From Kiritimatiellia bacterium (GTDB lineage Bacteria > Verrucomicrobiota > Kiritimatiellia > JAAZAB01), in NCBI GenBank assembly GCA_028718125.1, contig JAQUMN010000004.1, forward strand, positions 79,993 through 143,992: DNA of 64,000 bases, given 5' to 3'. The translations under genes were made by a program, and so were the position numbers. Positions 1 to 8,037 of the stretch are shown here, in pieces (the stretch's first letter is position 1; the number at the start of each line of letters is the position of its first letter). The notes under the pieces were generated by a model. The model made no database searches and had not been told where the DNA came from. It was given only the letters and a program-made list of their open reading frames with translations.

Positions 1-81
1 TCGTCCCGCATAATCATCGGACGCGGTTTCGATGTCCGCAGTTTCGGGAAACTTATTCAAAATGTCGTGCGGCGGAACCAT
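1..81 (-). CDS. 5' fragment of an unrecognised protein running off the left edge
   Basis: An open frame starts at an ATG (complement of 79-81) and stays open for 27 codons to the first base of the window. The peptide begins MVPPHDILNKFPETADIETA and has protein-like composition. No strong ribosome binding site precedes it. It would be transcribed divergently from the pyrimidine phosphorylase gene. I do not recognise the family from so short a piece. It could equally be a chance open frame at an edge. Confidence 0.35.
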   Translation of the reverse strand, partial: MVPPHDILNKFPETADIETASDDYAGR

Positions 82-303
82 AGTCAACGGCGGCCACCCA
101 GATATACACTGCCTTCGCACCCCGCCAGGACCGGGACAACGCAAACCAGGCTGCCAAAAATTAACCGCTCGATACATGAAAAGTGCTTCATATCATCACG
201 TTTTTTAATTCAATCAATCAAGACTTCGGCAATTATTTCATCCACATCAGGCCTCACGGTCATTGACATGACATACTTATATTGGATATATACTGCATTA
301 GCC

Positions 304-1605
304 ATGGTACCGCAATGGATTATTGAAAAAAAACGCAATGGTCGCGCCCTGACGGACGAGGAAATCGGTTTCTTTATCCAAGGTTATACAAATGGCGCCA
401 TCCCCGACTACCAGATGGCCGCCTTGGCCATGGCCATCACGCTCCAGGGCATGACCCCCGACGAAATTGCCTCCCTGACCCGAAGCATGTTGCATTCCGG
501 TATCATCCTGGACACCTCATCGCTGCGCAAACCAAAGATTGACAAGCATTCTACCGGAGGCATCGGCGACAAGATTTCGCTGGCCCTGGCGCCGCTGGTT
601 GCCTGTTGCGGCATCGCCGTGCCCATGATCGCCGGACGCAGCCTGGGCCTTACCGGCGGAACCATTGACAAGTTGGAATCCATCTCCGGTTACCGCACCC
701 AGCTCGATGAGGCCGCTTTTCTCCACGTGCTGAATACCTGCGGTTGTTCAATCATCCGCGCCATGGATAACATCGTCCCCGCCGATAAAAAACTATACGC
801 GCTCCGCGATGTCACCGGGACCGTATCCTCGATCCCCTTGATTGTATCCAGCATTTTAAGCAAAAAACTGGCGGCCCGACTGGATGGCCTGGTGCTGGAT
901 GTGAAATGGGGACGCGGCGCTTTTATGACGACGCGCACGGATGCCAAAGCGCTGGCGCAAGCGCTGGTCAAAACCGGGCAACACCTTAATCTGCGCATTG
1001 AGCCGCTCGTCACGGATATGAATCAGCCCCTGGGCCGCGCGGTAGGCAACGCCCTGGAAGTGGCGGAAAGCGTGGATGTCCTGCAGGGAAACGGCCCGGC
1101 GGACGTAGTGGCGCTCACCCTCGAACTCGGCGCGCGCATGCTCATGATGGGCGGCGTGGCCGCAGATCGCAAACAGGCCCTGGAACGGCTCCGTGCCAAA
1201 CTTCAGGCCGGGGAGGCGTTTGAGCGCCTGAAGACCATGGTGCAACTGCACGGCGGCGATCCGCATACGCTGGATGATCCGTCGCAGTTGCCCGCTGCCG
1301 CCATCCGTGAACCCTTGCCGGCCCGCCACGCCGGCTTTGTTCAAACCGTGGATGCCGGGGCCATCGGCCGGGCTGCCCTGCTCCTGGGCGCCGGCCGCAC
1401 ACGCGTGACGGATGCGATTGATCCCGCTGCCGGGATCACCGCGCTGAAAAAAATCGGCGAGGCGGTGTCCATCGGCGAGCCGCTGGTAATCCTGCACACG
1501 AACCGCCGGGATTGCCTGAAGGAAGCGCGCGCTCTTACTGCGGACGCCTTCCGGATAACCGCGGAGAGCGTTTCGCCGCCCCCGCTCATGACGCTCGAAA
1601 TTTAG
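304..1605 (+). CDS. deoA: Pyrimidine-nucleoside (thymidine) phosphorylase
   Basis: Cytosolic enzyme that splits thymidine, uridine or deoxyuridine with phosphate into base and (deoxy)ribose 1-phosphate. The family signature for the phosphate site and glycine-rich hinge is clear: KHSTGGIGDKISLALAPLV near residue 80, followed by GRSLGLTGGTIDKLESI. From the ATG at 304 the protein is 433 residues, the usual length. Longer in-frame starts from 67 add a tail unlike the family, so I prefer 304, where MVPQWIIEKKRNG matches the usual amino end. It is the first of three nucleoside-salvage genes on this strand, before purine-nucleoside phosphorylase and cytidine deaminase. Whether it prefers thymidine or accepts all pyrimidine nucleosides cannot be read from the sequence. 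Confidence 0.93.
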   Translation: MVPQWIIEKKRNGRALTDEEIGFFIQGYTNGAIPDYQMAALAMAITLQGMTPDEIASLTRSMLHSGIILDTSSLRKPKIDKHSTGGIGDKISLALAPLVACCGIAVPMIAGRSLGLTGGTIDKLESISGYRTQLDEAAFLHVLNTCGCSIIRAMDNIVPADKKLYALRDVTGTVSSIPLIVSSILSKKLAARLDGLVLDVKWGRGAFMTTRTDAKALAQALVKTGQHLNLRIEPLVTDMNQPLGRAVGNALEVAESVDVLQGNGPADVVALTLELGARMLMMGGVAADRKQALERLRAKLQAGEAFERLKTMVQLHGGDPHTLDDPSQLPAAAIREPLPARHAGFVQTVDAGAIGRAALLLGAGRTRVTDAIDPAAGITALKKIGEAVSIGEPLVILHTNRRDCLKEARALTADAFRITAESVSPPPLMTLEI

Positions 1606-1632
1606 GAGCCACTAGAGTCAATTGCATAAGTT

Positions 1633-1739
1633 GCCGCAAAGAGGCGCAAATAAGAAATCTGAAGAATTATGATTTATAGTGTATTCTGTTTAATATCACG
1701 CTGCTTTATTGTTTTGTGTCCTTTGTGCATTTTTGCGGC
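1633..1739. repeat. Imperfect inverted repeat between deoA and the purine phosphorylase gene
   Basis: The 18-base arm at 1633-1650 (GCCGCAAAGAGGCGCAAA) pairs with 1722-1739 at 15 of 18 positions. The A+T-rich loop of about 70 bases holds no gene. It could be a transcript-end hairpin or a dispersed repeat; there is no run of T after it. Confidence 0.5.
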
Positions 1740-1768
1740 TAACCATAGTTTTGAAATTGGTTAATCAT

Positions 1769-2617
1769 ATGAATCTGGCAATGCTGGCACAAGGCGCGCA
1801 AGCCGTTCGCGCCGCATTCCCAAAGGCGAAACCTGTGGGCGGGCTCATCCTGGGCTCCGGCTGGCGCGCAGCCGCTGCGGCCTTTAAAACACAAGGCCGC
1901 CTGAACTATAGCGCCATTCCCGGAATGGGAAGCACGACCGTGGCCGGCCACGACGGAACCCTGCTTTGGGGAACATATGCCGGCTTGGAAACGTTTGTTT
2001 TTCTGGGCCGGCGGCACTGGTACGAAGGCGCCGGCTGGGAGCCGGTTGCGCTCCCCGTCTACCTGCTCAAGGCATTCGGCGCTGCGTTTGTGGTGTTGAC
2101 CAACGCCGCCGGCGGCATTCGGGCCGACCTGGTCCCGGGCGCGCTGATGGTCATTGATGACCACATCAATGCCATGGGCGTCAACCCGCTGACAGGACCG
2201 CACGATGATTTCTGGGGCACGCGGTTTCCGGACCAGACGCGGGTATACGATAAAGATCTCCGCCGGATAATGGAGCGCGCGGCGGAACGCCTGGGACAGC
2301 CCCTGGCGCACGGAGTGTATCTAGCGACCTCGGGCCCGACTTACGAAACGCCGGCGGAAATCCGCGCGTTCCGCTCCTGGGGTGCGGATGCCGTCGGCAT
2401 GTCCACCGTGCCGGAAGCCCTGCTCGCCAACGCCGCCGGGCTTCGGGTGGGCGCGCTTTCTTTCATCGCCAACCGCGCAGCCGGCCTCGGCGACCGGCCG
2501 CCGGCACACGCCGAAATCACCGCCGCCGCGGATGCCGCCGCCCCGGTCATGAGCCGGCTCCTGCAGGAACTTTGGAAAGAGTCAAGAATGGTCTCGCGGG
2601 AGCTCGACCCTCCATGA
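1769..2617 (+). CDS. punA: Purine-nucleoside phosphorylase (trimeric type)
   Basis: Phosphorolysis of inosine, guanosine and deoxy forms to free base and sugar 1-phosphate. Visible family motifs are ILGSGW near the amino end, the phosphate-contacting VAGHDG, VLTNAAGGI, and the purine-site run SGPTYETPAEIRAFRSWGAD with GMSTVPEALLA. The ATG at 1769 (MNLAMLAQ) gives 282 residues, normal for this family; the longer frame from 1709 reads through repeat-like sequence. In the late motif the family's usual ITNxAAG is FIANRAAG. The last ten or so residues (after LQELWKE) run into a repeat-like segment that continues past the stop, so the tail may be acquired. Neighbours point to a salvage cluster. Confidence 0.9.
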   Translation: MNLAMLAQGAQAVRAAFPKAKPVGGLILGSGWRAAAAAFKTQGRLNYSAIPGMGSTTVAGHDGTLLWGTYAGLETFVFLGRRHWYEGAGWEPVALPVYLLKAFGAAFVVLTNAAGGIRADLVPGALMVIDDHINAMGVNPLTGPHDDFWGTRFPDQTRVYDKDLRRIMERAAERLGQPLAHGVYLATSGPTYETPAEIRAFRSWGADAVGMSTVPEALLANAAGLRVGALSFIANRAAGLGDRPPAHAEITAAADAAAPVMSRLLQELWKESRMVSRELDPP

Positions 2618-2737
2618 ATGCCAATTTTGCCGTGATATTGGAGGGCGGAACGCCTGCGATGCCGCCGTATTCAAATGGTCCACAGCGAGGAAAAAATATA
2701 TATGATTTATTGAAGTAGAATTTATAATATAGCCGTC

Positions 2738-3235
2738 ATGACAAATATCCAAAAACAACAATTGATTAAAAAAGCGGTCGCGGCGATGCGGCGGGCCTAC
2801 GCGCCCTACTCCCGGTTCTGCGTCGGTGCCGCTTTGCTGACCCAGGAGGGACGCGTCTTCCAGGGCTGTAACGTGGAGAACGCCTCTTATGGCCTGACGC
2901 TCTGTGCGGAACGCACGGCACTGGGCGGGGCCATTACAGCGGGACATCGCCATTTCACGGCGCTGGCTGTCGTCTCCAGTGAAGCATTCTGCGGCAAGCC
3001 GCGGGGCATCTTTGCGGAACCCTGCGAAGCCGAGCCATGTGGCAAGCCACGGGGCTTCTTGGCGAAGAAGGGCGGCCAAACCGCGCCGATGCCCTGCGGG
3101 GCCTGCCTGCAGGCGCTGGCCGAGTTCTGCCGGCCGGATTTTGTCATTATCACGGCCGCCGCGCGTAATCCGGCGGCAATGGATGTTTATCAATTAACGG
3201 ATCTGTTGCCGCGGGCATTCCGACTGGGAGAATGA
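2738..3235 (+). CDS. cdd: Cytidine deaminase with a 33-residue repeat-encoded insertion
   Basis: Converts cytidine or deoxycytidine to uridine forms; small zinc enzyme of the homotetrameric class. The catalytic half-motif CAERTA (about residue 56) and the second zinc motif PCGAC (about residue 118) are intact, as are the amino-terminal YSRFCVGAALL and GCNVENASYG. At 165 residues it is about 33 longer than typical. The excess, residues about 83-115, sits just before PCGAC and is encoded by two direct copies of a GC-rich hairpin unit at 2990 and 3038, 48 bases apart, so the frame is kept. It starts at an ATG after an A+T-rich leader and leads closely into the MBL-fold gene (3-base gap). Confidence 0.9.
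   Translation: MTNIQKQQLIKKAVAAMRRAYAPYSRFCVGAALLTQEGRVFQGCNVENASYGLTLCAERTALGGAITAGHRHFTALAVVSSEAFCGKPRGIFAEPCEAEPCGKPRGFLAKKGGQTAPMPCGACLQALAEFCRPDFVIITAAARNPAAMDVYQLTDLLPRAFRLGE
2984..3082 (+). repeat. In-frame repeat insertion inside cytidine deaminase
   Basis: Two direct copies of a palindromic unit: TGCGGCAAGCCGCGGGGCAT at 2990-3009 and TGTGGCAAGCCACGGGGCTT at 3038-3057. Compensating changes (GCGGC/GCCGC against GTGGC/GCCAC) preserve the stem in each. The segment is about 99 bases, a multiple of three, so the reading frame survives. It has no counterpart in ordinary cytidine deaminases. Confidence 0.75.
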
Positions 3236-3238
3236 AAA

Positions 3239-4072
3239 ATGATAGTGAAAATATTGGGCAGCGCCGCCGCGGAAGCGGTCCCGGCGCTGTGGTGTGAATG
3301 CGCAACATGCCGCGTTGCGCGGAAAAACGGCGGAAAAGATATCAGGCGGCGGACATCTTACCTGATCGACGATGACTCCATGGTCGATTTCGGGCCGGAT
3401 GCTTTTTGCCAGATGATTGATTTCCGCATCGACCTGTCGCGGATAAAACGGATATTGTTTACGCATTCCCACTCAGACCATCTTAACCCAGTTGACATGC
3501 AATGGCGGCAACAAGGGTTTTCGGTTGTCTCCTCCAACATCAAGATATTCGGCAATAACCTGGTAATGGAAAAAATCGAAACGCTGACGAAAGAGTCATT
3601 CGCGACGATGATGATCGAGCCCCGCAGGATTCGCGCAGGCAGTAAGATCGTTGATGATGACATTGAAATTTATCCGCTCGAAGCAGCGCATTGTTTGAAG
3701 ACAAAGGACGAGCAGGCGCTTAATTATGTAATCGGAAGGAATTCCAGATACATCCTGATCGCCAATGATACCGGCTGGTGGCCGGAGAAATCGTGGAGGC
3801 GGATACGGAATTTCAAACTCAACGCGGCGGTTATTGAATGTACTTCGGGAATAAATCCCCTGTATATCAACGGCCGCAAAGGGCATCTTGGCGCCAATGC
3901 CTCCGTGGAGTTCCGCTCCAAGCTCCGGGAGCTTGGAGCGCTTACTGCTGAGACGCCGGTTTATGTCAACCACTTTTCCCATAACGGGAAAGTGCTGCAC
4001 AAGGATTTATGTAAATTCTTCAAACCTCACGGCATCCATGTGGCCTATGATGGATTAACAATTACCGTATAA
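3239..4072 (+). CDS. MBL-fold metal-dependent hydrolase, PhnP-like
   Basis: Metallo-beta-lactamase fold protein of 277 residues. The metal-binding motif THSHSDHLNPVD is near residue 78, and later metal ligands fit AAHCL and ANDTGWW. The amino end has a CxCxxC cluster (CECATC, residues 18-23), the structural zinc site known from PhnP, the phosphoribosyl cyclic phosphodiesterase. No phosphonate genes surround it, so a role in 1,2-cyclic ribose phosphate turnover, perhaps linked to nucleoside salvage upstream, is only an inference. The start ATG lies 3 bases after the cytidine deaminase stop, suggesting translation from the same message. Other MBL phosphodiesterases cannot be excluded. Confidence 0.8.
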   Translation: MIVKILGSAAAEAVPALWCECATCRVARKNGGKDIRRRTSYLIDDDSMVDFGPDAFCQMIDFRIDLSRIKRILFTHSHSDHLNPVDMQWRQQGFSVVSSNIKIFGNNLVMEKIETLTKESFATMMIEPRRIRAGSKIVDDDIEIYPLEAAHCLKTKDEQALNYVIGRNSRYILIANDTGWWPEKSWRRIRNFKLNAAVIECTSGINPLYINGRKGHLGANASVEFRSKLRELGALTAETPVYVNHFSHNGKVLHKDLCKFFKPHGIHVAYDGLTITV

Positions 4073-4288
4073 TACGGTAAACTTGGGAAAACGATCGGGA
4101 TTACAGCATCGGTTACAACCGCTAATGACCCTCCTGCGCAAAGCTGCTGCGGAGGAGCCTCCGTGAATGGCTCGAATATTCATGGCTTTCCTCGTTTCTG
4201 ACTCCTGATTTCCGGCTTCTCCCGGGCTGTTTGTTCATGTTTGTTCATTTTCCTTTGTTGCCGCACCGGAAATAGGTATGATGTCGGC

Positions 4289-5626
4289 ATGGTTAACATT
4301 ATTCCAACGCCATTGAGCGAAGGCGCCCGGCAGGCCGTCAAGCGGCTCCAGGCCGCCGGATTTAACGCCCTTTGGGCGGGCGGATGCGTGCGCGATCTTC
4401 TCATGAACCGCGTGCCCAAGGACTTTGATATTGCCACCTCGGCCGTGCCCGACCAGGTGGAACGTCTCTTCCCCGGCGCGGTGATGGTGGGCAAATCGTT
4501 CGGCGTGGTGCGGGTAAAAATCCAGCACCATGAATACGAAGTGGCCACCTTCCGCAAAGACCAGACTTACCGCGACGGCCGCCATCCCGAGGGCGTGGTG
4601 TTCACCGATGAGCAGACGGACGCCCAACGCCGCGACTTTACGGTGAACGCGCTGTTCCTCGATCCACTGGCCGGCACGGTGCGCGACTATGTCGGCGGCC
4701 AAGCGGACTTGGCTGCGCGCCTTATCCGGGCCGTGGGCCGGGCGGATGACCGGTTTGCGGAAGATCACTTGCGCATGCTGCGCGCCGTGCGGTTTGCCGC
4801 CACGCTGGATTTCAAACTGGACCCGGCCACTACCGATGCCATCCGCCGCCACGCCCCGCAAATCGGGAAAGTCAGCGCCGAGCGCATTCAGCAGGAATTG
4901 ACGCGCATCCTGCTGGAGGCGCCGCAGCCCGGCGCGGCGATTGAACTCCTCCAGGCGGTCGGCCTGCTCCCGGTCATCATGCCGGAGATCTCAGCGCTCC
5001 GGGGCCAGGAACAGCCTCCGCAGTTTCACCCCGAGGGGGATGTCTGGACGCACACGATCATGATGCTTAACGCCATGCGCCAGCCGGATTTGCGGCTGGC
5101 CTACGCCGTCCTGCTTCACGATGTGGGCAAGCCCGGCACGGCCAAGTTCGTGGAGAACCGCATCCGGTTCGACTGTCATGCCGGCGTGGGTGCAGCCATG
5201 GCGGAGGAAATCCTGAAGCGGCTGCGCCTGCCCAATGACGACATCAAGGCCATCGTGTTTTGCATCGGCAACCACATGCGGTTCATGGATGTCCGACGCA
5301 TGCGCAAGGCGACGCTCTGCCGGATGGTGGGGGCGCCGACATTCGCCACAGAGCTGGAACTGCATCGCCTGGATTGCGCGGCCAGCCACGGCGACATAAC
5401 CAACCATGCTTTCCTTGTCGAGTTCCAGGCAGCGCGCCGCGCCGAGCCGGTCCTGCCCAGGCCATGGATCTCAGGCCATGACATCATGTCGCTGGATATT
5501 CCCTCCGGCCCCGAAATTGGCCGCTGGAAACAACGGGTTTACGACGCGCAATTGGAAGGCCTGGTGGAAAACCGGGAGGCGGCGCTGGCATGGCTGCGGC
5601 GCGAAATTGCCGCGGCAAGGCGGTAA
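4289..5626 (+). CDS. cca: CCA-adding tRNA nucleotidyltransferase with HD domain
   Basis: Class II polymerase-beta-type enzyme that builds or repairs the 3' CCA of tRNA; poly(A) polymerase is the closest alternative. The head domain shows GGCVRDLLMNRVPKDFDIAT with the two metal-binding aspartates, then RRDFTVNALF and the RRD/RxxRF-type motif ROUND residues 155-175 (DHLRMLRAVRFAA). The carboxy half has an HD phosphohydrolase motif, LLHDVGKPGTA, near residue 285. The start at 4289 (MVNIIPTPLSEGAR) gives 445 residues, a normal length; the upstream start at 4241 adds a non-family tail. A terminator-like hairpin overlaps its stop codon, so it probably ends a transcription unit. Confidence 0.9.
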   Translation: MVNIIPTPLSEGARQAVKRLQAAGFNALWAGGCVRDLLMNRVPKDFDIATSAVPDQVERLFPGAVMVGKSFGVVRVKIQHHEYEVATFRKDQTYRDGRHPEGVVFTDEQTDAQRRDFTVNALFLDPLAGTVRDYVGGQADLAARLIRAVGRADDRFAEDHLRMLRAVRFAATLDFKLDPATTDAIRRHAPQIGKVSAERIQQELTRILLEAPQPGAAIELLQAVGLLPVIMPEISALRGQEQPPQFHPEGDVWTHTIMMLNAMRQPDLRLAYAVLLHDVGKPGTAKFVENRIRFDCHAGVGAAMAEEILKRLRLPNDDIKAIVFCIGNHMRFMDVRRMRKATLCRMVGAPTFATELELHRLDCAASHGDITNHAFLVEFQAARRAEPVLPRPWISGHDIMSLDIPSGPEIGRWKQRVYDAQLEGLVENREAALAWLRREIAAARR

Positions 5627-5650
5627 CACTTCTGTGCCGCCGTTTTTTTT
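5619..5650 (+). terminator. Intrinsic terminator overlapping the cca stop
   Basis: Stem GGCGG (5619-5623) pairs with CCGCC (5637-5641) and is followed by G and eight T residues (5643-5650). The stop codon TAA at 5624-5626 lies in the loop. Confidence 0.6.
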
Positions 5651-5780
5651 ACTTGAACCGGATGCGGGAATGATCTTTAATCGGCTAATTTAAGGGGTAA
5701 GCACAGGGTGCCCATAAATCAACACCGCGTCACGATCCGGGGAATTGGTCGGCGCTATCAAAATAACGGGGAATACTCTC

Positions 5781-6416
5781 ATGAATACCGGTAAAAAGAG
5801 AAATACATTGGTCATGTCCATCTATCGTGAACTGGCTGAGGAATTTCTGGGCACCTTTGCCGCTGAGCCGAAGACCGAGGTGGCCATCGGTGATTTACTG
5901 ATAAATTTTGATATCGTCGCGGGGGATCCGAGTCAGGATCCGACGTTCTCCGAGCACCTGGCCAAGGCCGATGCCATCGCCATAGTTGTCCGTTTCCTCG
6001 ACGTGCTGTCCCTGGAAAAGATCAAGAACATATACCGCCACCTGCCGGACCAGATATCCATCCCCGTGGCCATTTTCATGTTGCGCGACAAGGGCGAAGC
6101 GGATTTCAAGATCAGTTGCCCGTCGTGTGGCCAGAAACTCTGGCTGAGGGATACGGATGTCGCCAAGCGCGGACGCTGTCCGAACTGCACCAAGCCGTTT
6201 ATCATTCTCTCGCAGGGCGATCACCTGAAATCACAGCTGATGCTGCCGGACAAGGTTGCGGTGTTCAAGGGCATACGCAACAATCCTGAATCGTTCAAAA
6301 CCGTCCTGTTAAAGCTGCTTGACAGCACGCCGGCGGGCATCAAGCCGGCCGACCTGAACATCAGCGACGAAGCTTCGAAGAACGCAACGGTCCGCATTCA
6401 GATTCAGAATACCTGA
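5781..6416 (+). CDS. Uncharacterised zinc-ribbon protein
   Basis: A 211-residue soluble protein I cannot assign to a named family. The start at 5781 is supported by GGGGAA seven bases upstream; a later ATG (5814) is possible. Residues about 40-110 have alternating hydrophobic strands and helices (DLLINFDIV, DAIAIVVRFLD, ISIPVAIFMLRD) resembling the core of a small GTPase-like fold without a P-loop. Then comes a zinc ribbon, CPSCGQKLWL with CPNCTKPF about 15 residues later, and a basic tail. No partner is evident: the gene follows the cca terminator and converges on the TPR gene. A role as a signalling adaptor is a guess from fold impression only. Confidence 0.7.
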   Translation: MNTGKKRNTLVMSIYRELAEEFLGTFAAEPKTEVAIGDLLINFDIVAGDPSQDPTFSEHLAKADAIAIVVRFLDVLSLEKIKNIYRHLPDQISIPVAIFMLRDKGEADFKISCPSCGQKLWLRDTDVAKRGRCPNCTKPFIILSQGDHLKSQLMLPDKVAVFKGIRNNPESFKTVLLKLLDSTPAGIKPADLNISDEASKNATVRIQIQNT

Positions 6417-6445
6417 CGGCGCGAATGCCCGGGGGACCGCGATTG

Positions 6446-6820
6446 TCACGGCCCAAGGCGCTGCAGCAGGGAGATGAACCGCTGGTCTTTCTTGAGCAAG
6501 TCCAGGTCCCGGTCCTCGCGAATCCAGCGCGCATCCCGATAACCCAGGACGATTGCCCGCTCCAAGGACGCCAACGCCTCTTCCGCGCGGTTAAGCAGGG
6601 CGTAACTGCAGGCCAGGTTATACCAGATCAGCGACTCGCGGGGACACAGCCGGACCAGTTCCAAATCCGTCTTCAGCCCATCCTCATAGCGGCCGGCCCG
6701 CGTATACAGGTCGCCCACCGCCTTGAGCACGTCCACATCCTGCGGACAGCGCCGCGCGAGCGCTTCAAGGAAGGCCATTTCCTTGCGAAGTTCGGCATTG
6801 ACTTTATGTTTCGTTTGCAT
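6446..6820 (-). CDS. Small TPR-repeat protein
   Basis: A 124-residue protein from the ATG at 6820 (a GTG three codons earlier is possible). Tetratricopeptide helices are visible: AVGDLYTRAGRYEDGLKTDLE, then IWYNLACSYALLNRAEEALA, with the usual small and aromatic residues at turn positions, giving about two full repeats and a capping helix. Such proteins are protein-binding scaffolds; the closing segment (DRDLDLLKKDQRFISLL) is typical of short bacterial TPR proteins. It is convergent with the zinc-ribbon gene and separated from the next minus-strand gene by a GTAGAGCCG hairpin repeat. No signal peptide. Confidence 0.75.
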   Translation of the reverse strand: MQTKHKVNAELRKEMAFLEALARRCPQDVDVLKAVGDLYTRAGRYEDGLKTDLELVRLCPRESLIWYNLACSYALLNRAEEALASLERAIVLGYRDARWIREDRDLDLLKKDQRFISLLQRLGP

Positions 6821-6861
6821 GGAAGCCACGAATCAGACGGTTAACGCCGCCATTGTTTCAT

Positions 6862-6923
6862 GTAGAGCCGACTTTACGTCGGCTTTCTTCGATACGGAAT
6901 AGCCGGTATAAAACCGGCTCTAC
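6862..6923. repeat. GTAGAGCCG hairpin repeat, short copy
   Basis: Outer arms GTAGAGCCG (6862-6870) and CGGCTCTAC (6915-6923), with an inner hairpin CCGAC...GTCGG and a second, GCCGGTATAAAACCGGC. Longer copies of the same family lie at 54133-54236 and 61078-61166. Sits between two minus-strand genes. Confidence 0.75.
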
Positions 6924-6971
6924 CCAAATTGTCCGCCTCTGGCGGAAAATTCATGCATTCCATCAGGCCGC

Positions 6972-7919
6972 TCAACCCGCCAGCGGCACCAGTTTGAGCG
7001 CGTTGCCTGAATAAATCTTGGCCACCACATCCGCCGGCAGACCCAGGCTATTCAAAAATTCCTGGTGTTGGTTGTCAAAATAATCGCGGGCATACAGGAG
7101 GCGGTCCTGAAACTCCAGGATAAAATCCCTGGCAAAATCAGAATCGCGCATCAGGGCGTTGGCCCCTGAACCGGCCGACCAGTCGCAATACAGATTTTCG
7201 TATTGTCTGAGCATGGTAATCAGCTTGCCGCCCGGCATGACTTTGCCCTTCGGATAGGACTCCTTGTCGTGTTTGCCATCGCCGGAAATGTGCGCCCAGA
7301 ATCCCGGGGCGTGCCCCAGAAAAATCGTCCCCGGACAGGCGCGCACCGCCCGCTCGAAAGGCTCGATCCCGCCGCCGTACCAGTAAGTCGACCGCGGGTA
7401 CTTAACACCCTTGTCAAACTCGTAGTCAATATGCACGGTAACCGGCAGATGCTTCTCCCCGCAGAAGCGGAACAGCCTCAGGGCGTCGGGGTTGTCATAC
7501 ATCATGCGCAGCTTAAGCTCGCCGCATACGCGCACGCCGTAGATGGACACCATGGCCTGCAGATGGTCAATGGCTTCCGGCCGGCGCGGATCGGGCGCGT
7601 AGCCGAGCACGAATTTGCCCGGCGCACGCTCGGCATAGGAAATACACCGGGCAAACGGAATGGGACCGTTCAGGTCGACTTCCGGAATGACCGCCTTGGT
7701 GGCGGGCGAATACTCGTCAGCCGGGCACTCCCAGCTCAGGAGCCAGGTAACGTCGATATGGTGCTTGGCCATATTGGCCAGGTATTTTTCCAGATTGTGC
7801 CCGTGCCAGTCGGGATGGTTATGCGCATCGATAATTTTCGGCCCGCTCGGCTGCATTTGCGGCGCCCCGGCCTTCGTTTGAATTCCATCCGGTTTTTGTT
7901 TGGCGGCTTTTTTTGTCAT
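6972..7919 (-). CDS. Amidohydrolase-type TIM-barrel protein
   Basis: A 315-residue protein of the amidohydrolase 2 (aminocarboxymuconate decarboxylase-like) group. The first-strand metal motif is IIDAHNHPDWHG (about residue 30), a histidine on a later strand is in VTVHIDYEFD, another in FLGHAPGFWAHISGD (about residue 208), and the terminal DY/N residues (LLYARDYFDNQH) are where the family aspartate lies. The first 27 residues are lysine-, glutamine- and proline-rich and probably disordered. The substrate cannot be told from sequence. It lies 118 bases downstream of the DegT aminotransferase gene on the same strand, so the two may be cotranscribed. Confidence 0.8.
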   Translation of the reverse strand: MTKKAAKQKPDGIQTKAGAPQMQPSGPKIIDAHNHPDWHGHNLEKYLANMAKHHIDVTWLLSWECPADEYSPATKAVIPEVDLNGPIPFARCISYAERAPGKFVLGYAPDPRRPEAIDHLQAMVSIYGVRVCGELKLRMMYDNPDALRLFRFCGEKHLPVTVHIDYEFDKGVKYPRSTYWYGGGIEPFERAVRACPGTIFLGHAPGFWAHISGDGKHDKESYPKGKVMPGGKLITMLRQYENLYCDWSAGSGANALMRDSDFARDFILEFQDRLLYARDYFDNQHQEFLNSLGLPADVVAKIYSGNALKLVPLAG

Positions 7920-8037
7920 TTCTTTGTCATCTCCATTAACGTTCGGGCTTTACTTTACACATGCTTCATTCGCCGGTCGCGCAATGCCTGGCAACGAAGA
8001 ACCGGGTATGCGGAACAAAGAACCCTTTTGCGTGACG

